Part shown: one piece after another, positions 1 through 8,969 of the stretch
Numbering within the stretch: the stretch's first letter is position 1
Layout of the letters: each line of letters starts with the position of its first letter
Assembly (NCBI GenBank): GCA_017439715.1
Contig: JAFSIR010000002.1
Location: forward strand, 22,801 to 86,800
Reading direction: 5' to 3'
DNA: 64,000 nucleotides
Source: Clostridia bacterium
GTDB taxonomy: Bacteria; Bacillota; Clostridia; Christensenellales; QAND01
The notes under the pieces: generated by a model
What the model saw: the letters and a program-made list of their open reading frames with translations, nothing else
What the model was told of the DNA's origin: nothing
Database searches by the model: none
Made by a program: the position numbers and the translations under genes

Positions 1-1
1 C

Positions 2-1204
2 AACTTGGAAGCAGCGCGATTGGAAGACGAGCTTGCCCAGCTGCGCGAGAAGATTGCGTATTACAACAAGGTGCTGGGCGACGAGGGCATGGTGATGGCC
101 ATCATCAAAGATGAGCTGTCCGAGATCCGCGACAAGTTTGGCGATGAACGCCGCACGGAGATACTGCCTGTGGAAGGCGAGGTTGATGTGGAAGACCTGA
201 TCGACCCCGAAGAGATGTGCGTAACGCTGACCCATGCCGGTTATGTTAAGCGCACGTCCGCCGCAGCATACAGAACGCAGAACCGCGGCGGCCGCGGCAT
301 CACGGGCCTTAGCATGCGCGATGAAGACTTTGTTGAAAAAGTGTTCTTCACAAACACGCACACCCCGCTGATGTTCTTTACCGATCGGGGCCGCGTGTTC
401 CGCCTCAAGTGCTATGAGCTGCCCCAGGGCGGCCGCACGGCCAGAGGCATGGCGGTGGTGAACCTGCTGCGCCTGCAGCCGAACGAGAAAGTGAACACAG
501 TGTTCCCCTGCGAGGGCGAGATGGAAAACCGCTTCCTTGTGATGGCCACCAAGCACGGGCTGATCAAGAAAACGCCGATGAGCGAGTTTGAAAACATCCG
601 CCAGAGCGGCCTGATCGCGCTGAACCTGCGCGAGGATGATGCGCTTTGCTCCGTTTTGGTAACGGATGGAAGTGATGATCTTGTGGTGGGCACGAGAAAC
701 GGGCTGAGCATTCGCTTCAGCGAAAACGATATCCGCCCCATGGGCCGCACAGCGGCCGGCGTTCGCTCTATCCTGCTGGGCGCGGGCGATGAAGTGGTGG
801 ATGTGCAGAAGATAGACGCGGCGTATGTGCTCACCATTAGCGAAAATGGGTTTGGCAAACGCACGCCGGTGGAAGATTATCCGCGCCAATCCCGCGGCGG
901 CAAGGGCGTGAAAACCCTGCAGATCACCGAAAAAACGGGCCAGATCGCCGGGTTTAAGGTGATCACCGGTGAGGAAGACATTGTGATGATCGATCAAAAC
1001 GGCGTGATGATCCGCTTCAGAAGCGAGCAGGCCTCTGTGATCGGCCGTGCCACGCAGGGCGTGCGCCTGATGCGGCTGGATGAAGGCAGCCGTGTTGCGT
1101 CGGTCGAAGTGGTTGAACACGAAGAGATCGAGGAAGATGCAGTGTTTGACGGGCAAACAGAGCAGGCGCCGGAAGAAACAGCAGTGCAAACAGAAGAACA
1201 ATAA
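2..1204 (+). CDS. gyrA: DNA gyrase subunit A, C-terminal part (5' truncated by window edge)
   Basis: GyrA is the DNA-cleaving and DNA-wrapping subunit of gyrase. The reading frame is open from the window edge, so only the last 400 residues are seen: the end of the coiled-coil arm (LEDELAQLREKI, then IIKDELSEIRDKFGDERRTEI) and the C-terminal beta-propeller. The GyrA box that marks gyrase rather than topoisomerase IV is present as QNRGGRG near residue 94, and a second degenerate copy, QSRGGKG, lies further on. The C-terminus ends in an acidic Glu-rich tail, common in GyrA. An intrinsic terminator follows at once. Confidence 0.95.
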   Translation, partial: NLEAARLEDELAQLREKIAYYNKVLGDEGMVMAIIKDELSEIRDKFGDERRTEILPVEGEVDVEDLIDPEEMCVTLTHAGYVKRTSAAAYRTQNRGGRGITGLSMRDEDFVEKVFFTNTHTPLMFFTDRGRVFRLKCYELPQGGRTARGMAVVNLLRLQPNEKVNTVFPCEGEMENRFLVMATKHGLIKKTPMSEFENIRQSGLIALNLREDDALCSVLVTDGSDDLVVGTRNGLSIRFSENDIRPMGRTAAGVRSILLGAGDEVVDVQKIDAAYVLTISENGFGKRTPVEDYPRQSRGGKGVKTLQITEKTGQIAGFKVITGEEDIVMIDQNGVMIRFRSEQASVIGRATQGVRLMRLDEGSRVASVEVVEHEEIEEDAVFDGQTEQAPEETAVQTEEQ

Positions 1205-1211
1205 GGCCGAT

Positions 1212-1247
1212 GGAGACGCTTGACTAAGGCAGGCGTCTCCATTTTTG
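1212..1247 (+). terminator. Intrinsic terminator after gyrA
   Basis: The 8-bp stem GGAGACGC/GCGTCTCC is followed by ATTTTTG, 8 bases after the gyrA stop. Confidence 0.85.
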
Positions 1248-1353
1248 CGCAAAGAAGCAAAAAAACACGCCGGTATTTGTCAAATATGTGTGAAATTGCG
1301 GTTGTTATTATGTTATAATAAAATGCGATATTTTGCAGAGGAGCAGAATGTAG

Positions 1354-2973
1354 ATGACGATCTATAACGTGTTTTCGCTACTGGGAGGTTTGGGTGTCCT
1401 GCTTTACGGTATGCGCATGATGAGCGAGGGGCTTGAAAAAGCGGCCGGCGAAAAACTGCGTAAATTGATGGGCATTTTAACGACAAACCGGTTTATGGGC
1501 ATGATCGTGGGCATGATCGTTGCGGCGATTGTGCAATCCTCCGGGGCCACAGTCATGATCGTGGGATTTGTAAACGCCGGTTTGATGACGCTTTCTCAGG
1601 CGGTGGGCGTGATCATGGGCACGAATATCGGCACAGCGCTGTTAACCCAGGTAATGGTGCTGGATATCGATGCCATCACACCGCTGTTTATCCTGGCCGG
1701 TGTGGTTCTGATGATGGTCTATAAAACCTCGTCCAAACAGATGATCGGCCAGATCCTGGCCGGGTTCGGTATTCTGTTCCTGGGCATGTCGCTGATGAGT
1801 GATGCGATGAACCCGCTGCGCTCCATGCCGGAGTTCCACGCGCTGATGACCAAGTTCTCCAACCCCGTGCTGGGCGTTCTGGTGGGCACGATTTTCACGG
1901 GCGTGATCCAGTCTTCCGCTGCCTCGGTCGCCATTCTGCAGACCCTGGCCGGCCAGGGGCTGATCTCGCTTTCCGGCGCGGTATATCTGGTGCTTGGCTT
2001 TAACATCGGCACCACGTCCAGTGCGGCGATCAGCTGCATCGGCTCTCCGCGGCCGGGCTGCCGCGCGGCGATCATGCATACGTCGATCAAAACGGTGGGC
2101 GCAATCCTTTTCGTGCTGATGCTGCAGGTGCTGCCGCTGGTGGAATGGCTGGAAGCCATCACGCCCAACAGCGTAAGCTGGCAAATATCGAACGCGCATC
2201 TGGCGTTCAACTTGATCAACACGGTGCTGCTGTTCCCGTTTGCGAACCTGTTTGTTAAACTGGCGTACAAGATCTTGCCGGAGCAGGCAAGCGAAAAGAA
2301 AAACGAGCTGCAGCTTCAGTATATCAACGACAATATTCTGACCCGCCCGTCTTTTGCGGTGGAAAGCGTGCGCCATGAAGTGATCCGCATGGGCAAGCTG
2401 GCGTATGATAATGTAGACAAGGCGGCCAGAATGGTCAAAGAACAGAAAGCAGAAATGATACAGGAGATAAACGCACAGGAAGAAACCATCAACTTCCTGA
2501 ACACGGGCATCACTGGCTTCCTCGTTAAGCTTTCGCAGAGCGAGCTGGCTGAGCATGAAGCGCTCAAAGCGGTGGATATGATCCATATCGTTTCTGATAT
2601 TGAACGCATGGGCGACCATGCCATTGATATTCTTGAACTGGGCAATGGGCTGGCAAGGCTGGAACAGAACCTGTCCGATCTGGGCCTGGAAGAGTTTGAT
2701 GATATCACGGCAGATGTGCTGGAAGTGATGCAGCTTTGCCTGGATGCCATGAACACGAATGAGCCGGCCACACCGGAAGCGGTTCGCAGCAAATCGGTTG
2801 AGATTGGTGAAAAGGCGGAACGCTACCGCGCCAACCATATCGATCGGATGCGCATGCAGATCTGCGACCCCGAGATCGGCACGATGTTCACCGACATTAT
2901 GATCAACTATGAGCAGATCTGTGACCATGCGGATAACATTGCCAGGCTGCTGCTGATCAACTCTTTATGCTAA
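1354..2973 (+). CDS. Na/Pi cotransporter family protein with C-terminal PhoU-like domain
   Basis: Predicted membrane sodium:phosphate symporter (NptA/PNaS family), 539 aa. The N-terminal ~300 residues carry the duplicated Na/Pi cotransporter repeat, each half with a QSS signature (IVQSSGATVMIVGF and VIQSSAASVAIL), among hydrophobic helices. The last ~200 residues are helical with two PhoU-like segments containing the ERMGDHA motif and a DHADN motif. The start follows GAGGAG. A -10 like TATAAT lies at 1314-1319, but no clear -35 is seen. The next small gene starts 11 bases downstream with a strong SD, so the two are probably co-transcribed. Confidence 0.9.
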   Translation: MTIYNVFSLLGGLGVLLYGMRMMSEGLEKAAGEKLRKLMGILTTNRFMGMIVGMIVAAIVQSSGATVMIVGFVNAGLMTLSQAVGVIMGTNIGTALLTQVMVLDIDAITPLFILAGVVLMMVYKTSSKQMIGQILAGFGILFLGMSLMSDAMNPLRSMPEFHALMTKFSNPVLGVLVGTIFTGVIQSSAASVAILQTLAGQGLISLSGAVYLVLGFNIGTTSSAAISCIGSPRPGCRAAIMHTSIKTVGAILFVLMLQVLPLVEWLEAITPNSVSWQISNAHLAFNLINTVLLFPFANLFVKLAYKILPEQASEKKNELQLQYINDNILTRPSFAVESVRHEVIRMGKLAYDNVDKAARMVKEQKAEMIQEINAQEETINFLNTGITGFLVKLSQSELAEHEALKAVDMIHIVSDIERMGDHAIDILELGNGLARLEQNLSDLGLEEFDDITADVLEVMQLCLDAMNTNEPATPEAVRSKSVEIGEKAERYRANHIDRMRMQICDPEIGTMFTDIMINYEQICDHADNIARLLLINSLC

Positions 2974-2984
2974 GGAGGAAAACT

Positions 2985-3263
2985 ATGAAAGCAACTATTC
3001 AACTGATCGGATATGTGTCCCATTTTACAAATGGCGTAAAAAGCATTGATGTGGAACTGCCGGGCGAAACGGCCTGCATGGGCGATCTGCTTGTCGAAGC
3101 GGGCAAAACGCTGGGCGAGGAGTTTATGCGCGAAGCGCTGGATCTTCAGAACCGCGCGATCAAGCTGTGTGCCATGTACAAGGGCAACATCATCGGCTAT
3201 GAAACGCCCATCCCCGATGGGGCAACGGCGCAGCTCACCTTTATGATGGACGGCGGCTGCTGA
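2985..3263 (+). CDS. MoaD/ThiS-like small beta-grasp protein ending in GGC
   Basis: A 92-aa protein. ATG 2985 is chosen over an upstream in-frame codon because AAGGAGG sits 6 bases before it. The length, the alternating hydrophobic pattern, the late PDGATAQLTF segment and the terminal Gly-Gly resemble MoaD/ThiS sulfur carriers, whose C-terminal diglycine is adenylated and thiocarboxylated. Unusually, one Cys follows the GG (DGGC then stop), so the diglycine is not terminal. A clear terminator closes the operon with the Na/Pi gene. If it is a MoaD, it could supply the pterin cofactor of the aldehyde:ferredoxin oxidoreductase at the other end of the window. The family call is from fold-level resemblance only. 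Confidence 0.6.
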   Translation: MKATIQLIGYVSHFTNGVKSIDVELPGETACMGDLLVEAGKTLGEEFMREALDLQNRAIKLCAMYKGNIIGYETPIPDGATAQLTFMMDGGC

Positions 3264-3271
3264 GAAAAAAC

Positions 3272-3304
3272 AAAAAACGGCGTGGCATTTCCACGCCGTT
3301 TTTT
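3272..3304. terminator. Bidirectional terminator between MoaD-like gene and uppP
   Basis: Stem CGGCGTGG/CCACGCCG is flanked by an A-tract and a T-tract and lies between two convergent genes. Confidence 0.9.
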
Positions 3305-3313
3305 ATATTGCGT

Positions 3314-4111
3314 TTAAAACATGGCAGGGAACAGGAACCCGGTAAACTGGCACACAAGCACCGCCGCGCCCAGCACCGCCACATAAATGGCAAACCCATA
3401 CAGCGGCTTGTTGGAGATCAGCTTCAGCATAAAGCGGATGGCCAAATAGCCGGACACCGCCGCGGCCAGCGCCCCGAACAGCAGCGGCCACAAATTGGCG
3501 CTTTGGCTGCCGATGGTGATCAGGTCTTTAAACTTGAACACCAGCGAGCCGAGGATGGCGGGGATGGACATCAAAAACGAAAACCGCGCACAAAGCGACC
3601 GGTCCAGCCCGCGGAACAGGCCGCCCACAATGGTGGACCCGCTGCGCGACACGCCCGGCAAAATGGCGATCGCCTGCATCATGCCCATCACGCCTGCGTC
3701 AGTCGCTGTCATTTTGGAAAATTTGCGCCCGGCGCGGCGGCTGCCGAGCTTTTCGGCCAGGGTGAGCAGCACGCCCGTGAAAATGAAGCCAAGCCCAAGG
3801 AAACGGCCGCCAAAGGTGGACTCAATAAAATCATCAAACAGCAGCGTTAGAACCACGGCCGGGATAGTGGCAACCACCAGATACCGCATCCCCCTGCCAA
3901 ACGGATGGTGCAGCAGCGATTTAATGTCTTTCCACAAAACGATGAATACGGCGATCAGCGTTGCAAGATGCACCACAATCTCAAACAAAAGCGGTTCGCT
4001 GGAAACGCCCAAAAGTGTGCGCGTGATCAGCAGATGGCCGGAACTGGAAACGGGCAAAAATTCGGTCACGCCCTGCACAAGGCCGAGCAGGATACTTTGC
4101 AAAATCGACAT
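3314..4111 (-). CDS. uppP: Undecaprenyl-diphosphatase (BacA/UppP)
   Basis: Integral membrane phosphatase that recycles undecaprenyl pyrophosphate to the monophosphate lipid carrier for peptidoglycan and glycopolymer synthesis; it also gives bacitracin tolerance. At 265 aa it has normal family length. Both catalytic signatures are visible: EFLPVSSSGHL near residues 18-28 and PGVSRSGST in the second half, within about eight hydrophobic helices. The start has AGAGGTGA upstream, and a TATAAT-like -10 (minus strand) lies at 4137-4142. It would serve the LCP/ABC/WaaL-like glycopolymer genes found further along. Confidence 0.95.
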   Translation of the reverse strand: MSILQSILLGLVQGVTEFLPVSSSGHLLITRTLLGVSSEPLLFEIVVHLATLIAVFIVLWKDIKSLLHHPFGRGMRYLVVATIPAVVLTLLFDDFIESTFGGRFLGLGFIFTGVLLTLAEKLGSRRAGRKFSKMTATDAGVMGMMQAIAILPGVSRSGSTIVGGLFRGLDRSLCARFSFLMSIPAILGSLVFKFKDLITIGSQSANLWPLLFGALAAAVSGYLAIRFMLKLISNKPLYGFAIYVAVLGAAVLVCQFTGFLFPAMF

Positions 4112-4249
4112 GGGTAAACGTCACCTCTTCGGTGCATTATACCAACAATCACCCAAAAAGTATACCAAAGGACAACAGCGGCGAGGCAGAGAAGCGTTTT
4201 TCGGGCCACCAAACCCGCACACAGAATGCTAAACAATGGCGTAGAGCAC

Positions 4250-4278
4250 TTGAGAGAAAGCGGATTGTGCGGTAATAT
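4250..4278 (+). promoter_or_regulatory. Sigma-A-type promoter for ychF
   Basis: TTGAGA, 17-bp spacer, TAATAT, about 60 bases upstream of the ychF start. Confidence 0.6.
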
Positions 4279-4340
4279 ATAAGATGCGCCGGCCGAACTG
4301 CGGCCGGAGACGGAACTGCAATAAAGGAGAATGAAGATAT

Positions 4341-5438
4341 ATGAAACTTGGTATCGCCGGGCTTCCCAATGTAGGAAAATCCACGCTGTTCAATGCGCTG
4401 ACGCATGCCGGTGCGCAGGCAGCAAACTATCCGTTCTGCACCATTGACCCGAACGTGGGCATCGTGCCGGTGCCGGATGAGCGGTTGGCAGCGCTAGAAA
4501 AGATGTATGACCCCGCCAAAGTGACCCCGGCCACCATCGAGTTTGTGGATATTGCAGGCCTGGTGCGCGGGGCGAGCAAGGGCGAAGGCCTGGGCAACCG
4601 CTTTTTGGCGCATATCCGCGAGGTGGACGCCGTTGTGCAGGTGCTGCGTTGCTTTGAGGATGACAATGTAACGCATGTTGACGGCGGGGTGGACCCGCTG
4701 CGCGACAAGGAAACGGTGGAACTGGAGTTTGTGCTGGCTGACCTTGAAATGATGGAGCGGCGGATCGATCGGCTGCGCAAGTCTGCCAAGGGCGGCGACA
4801 AGCAGGTGATGACCGAGCTGGAGCTGTGCGAGCGGATCGCCGCACATCTGGGCGAAGGGAAAAGCGCGCGGGGCTGCGAAATGAGCGAGGATGAACGGGC
4901 GCTGGCGCAAACATTCACGCTGCTGACCATGAAGCCGATGATCTATGCCTGCAACGTGGCGGAAGAAGACCTGGCCGATGGCGGCGAAAGCAATGCCCTG
5001 GTGGCCGCTGTGCGTGAGATGGCAAAAGCGGAAGGCGCACAGGCGCTGGTTGTGTCTGCCAAGGTGGAAGAGGAACTGGCGGCGCTGGACGAAGAAGAGC
5101 GGGCCGATTTTCTGGAAGCGCTGGGGCTTAAAGAAGCGGGGTTGGAGCGGCTGGTATCGGCAAGTTATGACCTTTTGGGCCTGATCAGCTATCTTACCGC
5201 CGGGCCCAAGGAAGTGCGCGCCTGGACGATCGAAAAAGGAACGCGGGCCCCGCAGGCGGCGGGCAAGATCCATTCCGATTTTGAGCGCGGGTTTATCCGC
5301 GCTGAAGTGGTGGCGTATGACGATTTGATGGCCTGCGGCAGCTACAACGCTGCCCGCGAAAAAGGCCTGGTGCGCAGCGAAGGCAAGGAATATGTGATGA
5401 AAGACGGAGACGTGGTGCTCTTCCGTTTCAATGTGTGA
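4341..5438 (+). CDS. ychF: Redox-regulated ATPase / ribosome-associated GTPase-fold protein YchF
   Basis: YchF/OLA1 is a universally conserved Obg-family P-loop protein that binds ATP rather than GTP and associates with ribosomes. At 365 aa it has the usual length. The P-loop is GLPNVGKST near residues 6-14, the G3 region is DIAGLVRGASKGEG, and the atypical G4 (NVAEED instead of NKxD) is diagnostic for the family. The C-terminal TGS domain ends in the conserved DGDVVLFRFNV. The start follows AAAGGAG. The gene is monocistronic, between its own promoter and a terminator. Confidence 0.96.
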   Translation: MKLGIAGLPNVGKSTLFNALTHAGAQAANYPFCTIDPNVGIVPVPDERLAALEKMYDPAKVTPATIEFVDIAGLVRGASKGEGLGNRFLAHIREVDAVVQVLRCFEDDNVTHVDGGVDPLRDKETVELEFVLADLEMMERRIDRLRKSAKGGDKQVMTELELCERIAAHLGEGKSARGCEMSEDERALAQTFTLLTMKPMIYACNVAEEDLADGGESNALVAAVREMAKAEGAQALVVSAKVEEELAALDEEERADFLEALGLKEAGLERLVSASYDLLGLISYLTAGPKEVRAWTIEKGTRAPQAAGKIHSDFERGFIRAEVVAYDDLMACGSYNAAREKGLVRSEGKEYVMKDGDVVLFRFNV

Positions 5439-5450
5439 GAAAAAGAAAAA

Positions 5451-5485
5451 GCGTTGGAAACAAGTTGTTTCCAACGCTTTTTTGT
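5451..5485. terminator. Bidirectional terminator between ychF and metY
   Basis: Stem AGCGTTGGAAAC/GTTTCCAACGCT with a 5-nt loop, flanked by A- and T-runs, serves two convergent genes. Confidence 0.92.
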
Positions 5486-5489
5486 TTTG

Positions 5490-6755
5490 TTACGCTTGCG
5501 AAAGCGCCTGTTCAAGATCGGCAAGGATATCGCTGATATGCTCGAGGCCAACGGACAGGCGGATCATGCCGGGGTGGATGCCCGCTGCGGCCAGCTGCTC
5601 ATCAGTGAGCTGCCGATGCGTTGAGCTGGCAGGATGCAGCACACAGGTGCGGATGTCTGCCACATGTACCTGCAGGGTGGCCAGCTTCACGCTGTCAATA
5701 AACCGAACGGCCGCATCGCGCCCGCCGCGAATGGCGAACGAAACCACGCCGCTGCAGCCGCCGGGCAGGTATTTCTGCGCCAGCTCGTGTGATGGATCAC
5801 CCGGCAGGGTGGGGTAATTCACCTGCTCAACTTTGGGATGGCGGCTCAAATATTCCGCCGCGGCCTGGGCGTTGGCGCAATGGCGCTCCATGCGCAAGGG
5901 CAGTGTTTCCAGCCCAAGGTTTAAAAGGAAGGCCGTTGTTGCCTGCGGATACGCGCCGATATCGCGCATCATCTGCACGCGTGCTTTGGTGATAAACGCT
6001 TTTTCGCCAAAATCAGTTACATAACGAACACCGTGATAGCTTTTGTCAGGCTCCGTCATTTCGGGGAAAAGGCCTCCGGTCCAGTCAAATCGGCCGCTGT
6101 CCACGATCACGCCGCCAACCGTGGCAGCATGCCCATCCATATATTTTGTGGTGGAATGCGTCACAATATCTGCGCCATATTCAAACGGGCGGCACAGAAT
6201 GGGCGTGGCAAACGTGTTGTCAACCAACAGCGGCACGCCGAAGCTGTGGGCGATGGCCGCCATTTTTTCAATGTCAAACACGGTGATTGCCGGGTTGGCA
6301 ATCGTTTCGCCGATCACAAGGCGGGTGTTCGGCCTAAACGCGCGGCGGATCACGGCTTCTTCATCGGCAGAGTTGATAAACGTTGTTTCAATGCCAAGGC
6401 GCGCAAGGGTAACGGCCAAAAGGTTGGTGGTGCCGCCGTATACCGCGCCGCTGGACACGATATGGTCGCCCGCTTTTAAGATCGTTAGAATCGCGATCAG
6501 GTTGGCTGCCTGGCCGGACGTGGTGCACAGCGCGCCCACACCGCCGCACAGCGCGGCGATCTTATCCTCAACCGCGGCCACCGTTGGGTTAGAGATGCGG
6601 GAATACATGTGCCCGTCCACCGTAAGGTCAAACAAGCCCTGCACGTGCTCCGTTGAATCGTAGGCATAGGTCGTGCTTTGATAAATGGGCAGAACGCGGG
6701 GCTCTCCGTTACCGGGCGTATACCCGGCATGCAGACATTTGGTTTCAATGTTCAT
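5490..6755 (-). CDS. metY: O-acetylhomoserine sulfhydrylase (aminocarboxypropyltransferase)
   Basis: PLP enzyme of the Cys/Met metabolism family that makes homocysteine directly from O-acetylhomoserine and sulfide. It is 421 aa, typical of MetY and longer than cystathionine gamma-synthase. The N-terminus TKCLHAGYTP, the PLP-lysine context STTKYMDGH and the Gly-rich cofactor region SSGAVYGGTTNL are clear. The start has GGAGGAG and overlaps the stop of the upstream acyltransferase by ATGA, implying translational coupling. It pairs functionally with metA (17071-17997), which carries the acetyl-CoA specificity residue. No SAM riboswitch is visible upstream. Confidence 0.93.
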   Translation of the reverse strand: MNIETKCLHAGYTPGNGEPRVLPIYQSTTYAYDSTEHVQGLFDLTVDGHMYSRISNPTVAAVEDKIAALCGGVGALCTTSGQAANLIAILTILKAGDHIVSSGAVYGGTTNLLAVTLARLGIETTFINSADEEAVIRRAFRPNTRLVIGETIANPAITVFDIEKMAAIAHSFGVPLLVDNTFATPILCRPFEYGADIVTHSTTKYMDGHAATVGGVIVDSGRFDWTGGLFPEMTEPDKSYHGVRYVTDFGEKAFITKARVQMMRDIGAYPQATTAFLLNLGLETLPLRMERHCANAQAAAEYLSRHPKVEQVNYPTLPGDPSHELAQKYLPGGCSGVVSFAIRGGRDAAVRFIDSVKLATLQVHVADIRTCVLHPASSTHRQLTDEQLAAAGIHPGMIRLSVGLEHISDILADLEQALSQA

Positions 6756-7990
6756 TCCGAACTCCTCCGGTTGAGATTATCGATCAGGCCTTCGACTGCC
6801 AGCACCCAGCGCATAGCATCTTGCCGATTGCTTTCAAAATAAAAACGGTAAAGCTCGCCCGCAAAAGGCAGCTCAACCTTTTGCCCCGGGGTAAACAGCA
6901 GGCCGGGAATGTTTTTCATGGGCGCGTACAAGCAAACGGGCGTGTTGCCCCGCGTGCCTTCAAAGCGGATACCGTTCTGGTCAAGCGTTAATGTGCCGTG
7001 CCCATAATGGCTGTACATATTTTGGCCGTCCGCCTGCAGCTCGGCCCGCACCGTTTGCGTGATGCATGCCTGCGGATCAGACAGATCTTCCAGCACACAG
7101 CGGCGCTCAAAATCCGTCCACGCAACGGGCGTATCGAACACAACATCTTGATCGGTTTTGGGATTGAGCATCCCATAAATATCGATCACCGCCGTGTTGC
7201 CGCATTCGCGGCAGATCAGCTCGTTATGATGCACATACATCCCGTGGGCCCGGCAGCGCGGGCATTGATACAGCACATTGGTAATGCCGCGGCCGCGGTT
7301 GCGCTTCGAGATGCGGAATTTCACTTTGCGTTGGCGCGCCAGTGTTTCATAATCGTTGAACCGCAGGCTTTCTTCAATAAAGGCATCCAGTGCATCGGAG
7401 CTCATGGACCGCAGCTGCTCCTGCGTCAGCAGGGGCTCCACTTTTACAAACACGCGCCCGCGGCGGGCCCGATCGGTCCACTTGGGTTTTGTTAAATGGC
7501 CACCCGTGGAAAGCACGCGGATCACCGGCACGTTGAGGTGTTTGAGCAGCTTGCCAATACCGGGCGGCAGGCTGCCTTCTTTGCCGTTATAAGTCAGCTG
7601 CCCGGCCGGGAACAGCAGCAGGCTGCCTTTTTCTTTTCTTACCACGGAAAGCATGTTGCGGATCGATTCGATATCCGGGATGAGCTGCACTTTGGATATA
7701 CAGCCCAGCTGCTTGAGCAGCCAGCCCTTAAACGGGCGCTCAAAGTGGATCTGAGCGGTGACAACATGCAGCCGATATTTGCGCATCGCTATACAAGACA
7801 CCAAAAAATCATAACCAAAACCGTGGTTGGCCACCACGATGAACGGCGGCTTGATGCCGCGAATGGCTTTTCGGTCAACCCGGGTGCCGAACCAAAGGCC
7901 CATCAGCAGCGTGCCCAGCCAGATCGTGAAGCGGTAAAGAAACCGGTTTGGCTTTTTTATCGTTTTTCGCCGATCAGCACCTCGCTGCAT
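6752..7990 (-). CDS. PlsC-like acyltransferase with C-terminal zinc ribbon
   Basis: A 412-aa protein. ATG 7990 is chosen because AAGGAGG lies 8 bases upstream; a longer open frame has no SD. An N-terminal hydrophobic segment precedes an acyltransferase domain with the HX4D motif in VVANHGFGYDFL. The second motif, FPEGTRS in PlsC enzymes, reads FPAGQLT here, so the usual Glu and Arg are missing. A Cys4 zinc ribbon follows (CPRC near the middle, CREC about 20 residues on), then a C-terminal domain of unknown role. The substrate is unknown; phospholipid or glycolipid acylation is an inference. It is the first gene of a two-gene operon with metY. Confidence 0.75.
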   Translation of the reverse strand: MQRGADRRKTIKKPNRFLYRFTIWLGTLLMGLWFGTRVDRKAIRGIKPPFIVVANHGFGYDFLVSCIAMRKYRLHVVTAQIHFERPFKGWLLKQLGCISKVQLIPDIESIRNMLSVVRKEKGSLLLFPAGQLTYNGKEGSLPPGIGKLLKHLNVPVIRVLSTGGHLTKPKWTDRARRGRVFVKVEPLLTQEQLRSMSSDALDAFIEESLRFNDYETLARQRKVKFRISKRNRGRGITNVLYQCPRCRAHGMYVHHNELICRECGNTAVIDIYGMLNPKTDQDVVFDTPVAWTDFERRCVLEDLSDPQACITQTVRAELQADGQNMYSHYGHGTLTLDQNGIRFEGTRGNTPVCLYAPMKNIPGLLFTPGQKVELPFAGELYRFYFESNRQDAMRWVLAVEGLIDNLNRRSSE

Positions 7991-8075
7991 AACGCCCGCC
8001 TCCTTACCGAAAAGTATAATGGAAAGTATATCATTTCTTGCTGGGTCTAACAAGTGCCTGGCCAAAACCGGGATG

Positions 8076-8104
8076 AAAAAAGGGCGGCTTTTGCCGCCCT
8101 TTTA
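8076..8104 (-). terminator. Terminator of the aldo/keto reductase gene
   Basis: Stem AGGGCGG/CCGCCCT with an A-tract on the plus strand, read as a U-tract on the minus strand. Confidence 0.85.
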
Positions 8105-8114
8105 AGTGTGATTG

Positions 8115-8969
8115 TTAGAACGCAGTGTTGTCCGGATCGTGCGCTGTATCGCAGCAGCCGGTCAGCGAGGAGATCACAGCCATATCTTCTGCGGAGATCT
8201 CAAAATCAAACACGCGGCCGTTTTCCTCAATGCGCGCCGCAGTTACGCTCTTGGGCAGCGGCAGATAGCCAAGCTGCAGGCTCCAGCGGATACAAAGCTG
8301 CGCAATGCTGCGGCCGTATTTGGCGGCCAGCGCCTGCATCTGCTCGTTTTTGAAAATCTCACCATGGCCCAACGGGCTGTAAGCCTGGATCAGGATGTTC
8401 TTATACTGGGTGTAACGGATCACGGGCTCCAGATGATCGCCCGGGCACAGATGGATCTGGTTCACCATGGGTGCAATCTCTACGCGGCTGAGCATGGGAT
8501 CAAGATGATGCGGCCAGAAGTTGGAAACACCGATGGAGCGGATGCGGCCGGCCTTATACAGGTCTTCCATGGCACGCCAGCTTTCGCACAGGGCATCCAG
8601 CCAGGTTTCCCGCGTCCATTTAGGCGCCGGCCAATGCACCAGATACAGATCCAGCACATCAAGGCCGAGTTTTTCCATCGATTCGTTGAACGCCTGGATC
8701 GTGTTGTCATAGCCGCGAACAGGGTTGTTCAGCTTGGTGGTGATAAACAGCTCTTCACGCGGCACGCCGCATTCTTTGATTGCGCGGCCAACACTTTCTT
8801 CGTTCTGATAAGCGGCAGCGGTGTCGATGTGCCGATACCCAGCCTGAATAGCTGCTTTAACAGCAGCAGCGGCTACATCGCCATCCGGCGCTTGCCAGGT
8901 GCCAAAACCAATGCAGGGGATCTTAACACCGTTGGACAGCACATAACAATCGGATAAACTTTTGAACAA
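8115..8969 (-). CDS. Aldo/keto reductase
   Basis: NADPH-dependent (beta/alpha)8-barrel oxidoreductase of the AKR family, 284 aa from the preferred start. The tetrad is visible: Asp and Tyr in DTAAAYQNEESVGRAI, Lys in FITTKL and His in YLVHWPAP. The cofactor loop near the C-terminus, LPKSVTAARIEEN, has the usual basic residues. Start choice: an ATG exists at 8981, but it lies directly against AAGG. The run AAGGATGGTGA looks like the SD itself, placing TTG 8969 at normal spacing. The specific substrate cannot be told. Flanking terminators make it monocistronic. Confidence 0.9.
   Translation of the reverse strand: MFKSLSDCYVLSNGVKIPCIGFGTWQAPDGDVAAAAVKAAIQAGYRHIDTAAAYQNEESVGRAIKECGVPREELFITTKLNNPVRGYDNTIQAFNESMEKLGLDVLDLYLVHWPAPKWTRETWLDALCESWRAMEDLYKAGRIRSIGVSNFWPHHLDPMLSRVEIAPMVNQIHLCPGDHLEPVIRYTQYKNILIQAYSPLGHGEIFKNEQMQALAAKYGRSIAQLCIRWSLQLGYLPLPKSVTAARIEENGRVFDFEISAEDMAVISSLTGCCDTAHDPDNTAF

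Noticed and set aside
1642..2928. 428-codon open frame opposite the Na/Pi cotransporter
   Set aside because: Reverse-frame shadow, very His/Gln/Arg-rich, without SD.
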